NCBI GenBank assembly: GCA_029974875.1
Contig: JARKQP010000167.1
Span: forward strand, 1 to 54,600
Source of the DNA: Mobilitalea sp.
Lineage (GTDB): Bacteria > Bacillota_A > Clostridia > Lachnospirales > Lachnospiraceae
DNA length: 54,600 nt
Reading direction: 5' to 3'
Part shown: in pieces, positions 52,565-54,600 of the stretch
How the letters are laid out: each line of letters opens with the position of its first letter
Numbering within the stretch: the stretch's first letter is position 1
Notes under the pieces: generated by a model
The model's database searches: none
Seen by the model: only the letters and a program-made list of their open reading frames with translations
What the model was told of the DNA's origin: nothing
Translations under genes and position numbers: made by a program

Positions 52565-53578
52565 ATGCCAAAAAATACAATACAAAAAATAACAGGGGCT
52601 GAGAGTTCTCAGCCCCAGCATTTTAAATATAATCAAATATGGACAAAACCTTTTATATTAGCAATTATTGTTGTTTTTATTTTAGGGATTATATCGCTGT
52701 TTACTGGAGTTTATGATATACGGGGACAAGAAGATGGAATAAGTATGTTTTTCATAACCCGTGTTCCGAGAACAGCGGCACTCATGCTTACCGGTGCGGC
52801 AATGTCAATGTCTGGACTAGTGACGCAGCTTATTACACAGAATCGTTTAGTTGAACCTACCACAACAGGAACAATTGAATGGGCCGGCTTGGGACTTGTT
52901 TTTGTTTATTTGGCATTTCCTGCACCAACGTTAGTGCTAAGAATGACCGGTGCAATTATTTTTTCTTTTATAGGCACTATGATTTTCTTTTTGTTTTTAA
53001 GAAGGGTGAAGCTCCGCTCGTCTTTAATTGTGCCAATTATAGGAATGATGCTTGGAGCAGTCATTTCCGCAATTTCTACTTTTGTTGGACTAGTTTTTCA
53101 AATGACGCAAAATATTGAAACCTGGTTTGTAGGTTCCTTTGCACCGGTTCAAATTGGGCGGTATGAATATTTGTGGCTAATTGTGATAGTTAATATTATT
53201 ATTTTTATTTATGCGGATAGATTGACGTTAGCCGGATTAGGCGAAGATGTGGCGACAAGCCTTGGCGTAAATTATAATAAGATCGTTATTTTGGGCACCG
53301 GACTGATTTCTATTGCAGTTGGAATTGTCGCGGCTGTTATCGGGAACCTACCTTTTTTAGGGTTAATTGTACCTAATATTGTTTCCATGTATAGGGGCGA
53401 TGACCTTAAGAGCAACCTACCTTGGGTATGTGTATTAGGAATGGGCGCTATCACTCTTTGCGACATTATTTCCCGTACCATTATCATGCCTTTTGAAGTC
53501 CCCGTCTCTTTGATACTTGGAACTGTGGGAGCGGTTGTATTTATTATTATCTTATTGAAGCAAAGGAAGCTAAGATGA
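52565..53578 (+). CDS. Iron-siderophore ABC transporter permease (FecCD type), first
   Basis: A 337-residue permease with about nine helices. Seen: FLGIISLFTGVYDI-like start, TRVPRTAALMLTGAAMSMSGLVTQLITQNRLVEPTT (hallmark of FecCD), AVIGNLPFLGLIVPNIVSMYRGDD. The binding site is weak and a 10-bp hairpin lies within codons 11-17, so translation may be limited or controlled. It overlaps the next gene by four bases (ATGA). Confidence 0.92.
   Translation: MPKNTIQKITGAESSQPQHFKYNQIWTKPFILAIIVVFILGIISLFTGVYDIRGQEDGISMFFITRVPRTAALMLTGAAMSMSGLVTQLITQNRLVEPTTTGTIEWAGLGLVFVYLAFPAPTLVLRMTGAIIFSFIGTMIFFLFLRRVKLRSSLIVPIIGMMLGAVISAISTFVGLVFQMTQNIETWFVGSFAPVQIGRYEYLWLIVIVNIIIFIYADRLTLAGLGEDVATSLGVNYNKIVILGTGLISIAVGIVAAVIGNLPFLGLIVPNIVSMYRGDDLKSNLPWVCVLGMGAITLCDIISRTIIMPFEVPVSLILGTVGAVVFIIILLKQRKLR
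52595..52616 (+). promoter_or_regulatory. GC-rich hairpin in the 5' coding part of the permease gene
   Basis: GGGGCTGAGA-GT-TCTCAGCCCC is a perfect 10-bp stem 30 bases into the gene. No T-run follows. It may slow translation or mark mRNA processing after the binding-protein gene. Confidence 0.5.
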
Positions 53579-54600
53579 GTAAATTTATATATAGTAATAG
53601 GGATAATGTCGGAATTGATACCGGCCTTGACCATAAAAACAGATCAGCCAGAGCTTTTCGTTCTAAGAAGGAAGAAAAACGTTATTGGATTTTGCTGATA
53701 ACATTGATTGCTTTAGGTATTCTTGCTTCCTACGGACTTTTGGTTTATAACAATCCTGTTCCGGTGGATTCCCCTTCCTTTATCCCGGTTGTTAAAAGAA
53801 GGCTGGTAGCTCTTGGTGCAATGCTTATCTCTGTAATTTGCCAGAGCTTGGCTACCGTTGCTTTCCAGTCGAGTACGAATAATAGGATTATAACTCCTTC
53901 CCTTTTAGGGTTTGAAGCGCTTTACGGGGCAATACATACCAGTACAATGTTTTTCTTTGGTGCTGGTGTATTTCTACAATTCAGCGGTATTGGATCATTT
54001 CTGTTTCAAGTTACTGTTATGGTCTTGATGTGTTTGATGCTTTATGGATGGTTGCTTTCTGGAAAGTATGGAAACCTACAGCTTATGCTTTTAGTCGGGG
54101 TTATTATTGGGACCGGGCTGAGGTCTGTATCCACTTTTATGAGAAAGCTTTTAGCGCCCTCTGAGTTTGATGTTTTACAGGCAAGATTGTTTGGTTCTGT
54201 CAATAATGCGGATGCTGAGTACTTTCCTGTTGCAATTCCAATCGTAATAATTGCCGCAATACTTATCCTTGCTTATTCTAAAAAACTAAATGTCCTGTCC
54301 CTTGGAAAGAGCACCAGCACTTCTTTGGGAGTGAACCATCAATTTGGCGTAATATATACGCTTATCTTAGTCTCTGTCCTGATGTCAATCTCAACCTCTC
54401 TGGTTGGTCCCCTGACCTTCTTTGGGTTTTTAGTTGCGACTATGGCTTATCAGGCAGCGCCGACTTATGACCACAGGTATGTTTTTCCGATGGCTCTTGC
54501 TATAGGCTTTTTGGTGCTGACAGGATCATACTTCTTTATGTATCATGTATTTAGGGCTCAAGGTGTGGTCTCCGTTATTATTGAGATGTTTGGGGGAATC
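53575..54600 (+). CDS. Iron-siderophore ABC transporter permease (FecCD type), second; partial
   Basis: Starts at ATG 53575 inside the stop of the first permease gene and remains open to the window end (342 codons), so the 3' end is missing. Seen: a longer cytoplasmic start with DTGLDHKNRSARAF, then helices, KRRLVALGAMLISVICQSLATVAFQS, TPSLLGFEALYGA, SLGVNHQFGVIYT and SLVGPLTFFGFLVATMAYQ, which match FecCD/CeuC-type permeases. GGAAG precedes the start. The ATPase gene is expected just beyond the window. Confidence 0.92.
   Translation, partial: MSKFIYSNRDNVGIDTGLDHKNRSARAFRSKKEEKRYWILLITLIALGILASYGLLVYNNPVPVDSPSFIPVVKRRLVALGAMLISVICQSLATVAFQSSTNNRIITPSLLGFEALYGAIHTSTMFFFGAGVFLQFSGIGSFLFQVTVMVLMCLMLYGWLLSGKYGNLQLMLLVGVIIGTGLRSVSTFMRKLLAPSEFDVLQARLFGSVNNADAEYFPVAIPIVIIAAILILAYSKKLNVLSLGKSTSTSLGVNHQFGVIYTLILVSVLMSISTSLVGPLTFFGFLVATMAYQAAPTYDHRYVFPMALAIGFLVLTGSYFFMYHVFRAQGVVSVIIEMFGGI

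Overview
The window looks like chromosomal DNA of an anaerobic, low-to-moderate GC Gram-positive bacterium, most likely a Clostridia member near Lachnospiraceae. Evidence: strong AGGAGG-type ribosome binding sites nearly everywhere, lipoprotein ABC binding proteins, a class I/II-type hybrid cluster protein with a hemerythrin, a GABA-to-4-hydroxybutyrate module, a UbiD-type decarboxylase, YesN-type regulators and several methyl-accepting chemotaxis proteins. No rRNA, tRNA, CRISPR array, insertion sequence or phage gene was seen. Taxonomy is inference; no search was run.

Layout. (1) 165-1958: chemotaxis receptor. (2) 2581-13320: a visibly AT-richer catabolic/transport cluster: metallo-beta-lactamase-fold hydrolase, MFS transporter, complete family-5 (Dpp/Opp-like) ABC importer, orphan YesN-type response regulator and an alpha/beta hydrolase. 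It is followed directly by a decayed chemoreceptor fragment (13321-13534), so chemoreceptor sequence lies on both sides. (3) 13630-19230: nitrosative/oxidative stress block: hemerythrin, a hypothetical protein and Hcp on the minus strand, then an AlbA_2/Schlafen-type regulator and a Crp/Fnr regulator on the plus strand. (4) 19479-26933: 4-hydroxybutyrate dehydrogenase, GABA aminotransferase and a polar amino acid ABC importer, then a cytidylate-kinase-like protein and a PucR/CdaR regulator with two inverted-repeat operators. (5) 26960-30672: LysR regulator divergent from a UbiD-UbiX-LpdD-like decarboxylase operon. (6) 31210-33441: a truncated alcohol dehydrogenase and a dCache chemoreceptor. 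(7) 33659-35687: ABM-fold monooxygenase, paired small DMT transporters, and a Crp/Fnr regulator behind a perfect 16-bp palindrome. (8) 35749-39180: a helical-repeat protein, a MoxR-type AAA ATPase and a vWA/metallopeptidase, with a 11-residue leader ORF coupled to the ATPase. (9) 39511-41406: YtrA-type GntR regulator and a two-gene ABC exporter under a 19-bp inverted repeat. (10) 41568-51017: galactonate-type catabolism (dehydratase, aldolase, kinase, IclR) divergent from a sugar ABC importer and a GH35 beta-galactosidase split by one in-frame stop. (11) 51240-54600: an iron-siderophore-type ABC importer under two DtxR-like boxes; the last gene runs off the window.

Taken together the window is a mosaic of small substrate-uptake islands, each with its own regulator and usually its own recognisable operator. 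The signals most worth checking are the chemoreceptor-bracketed cluster, the repeat-MoxR-vWA operon, the stop-split GH35 gene, and several decayed genes (13321-13534, 31210-31380, possibly 2018-2125).
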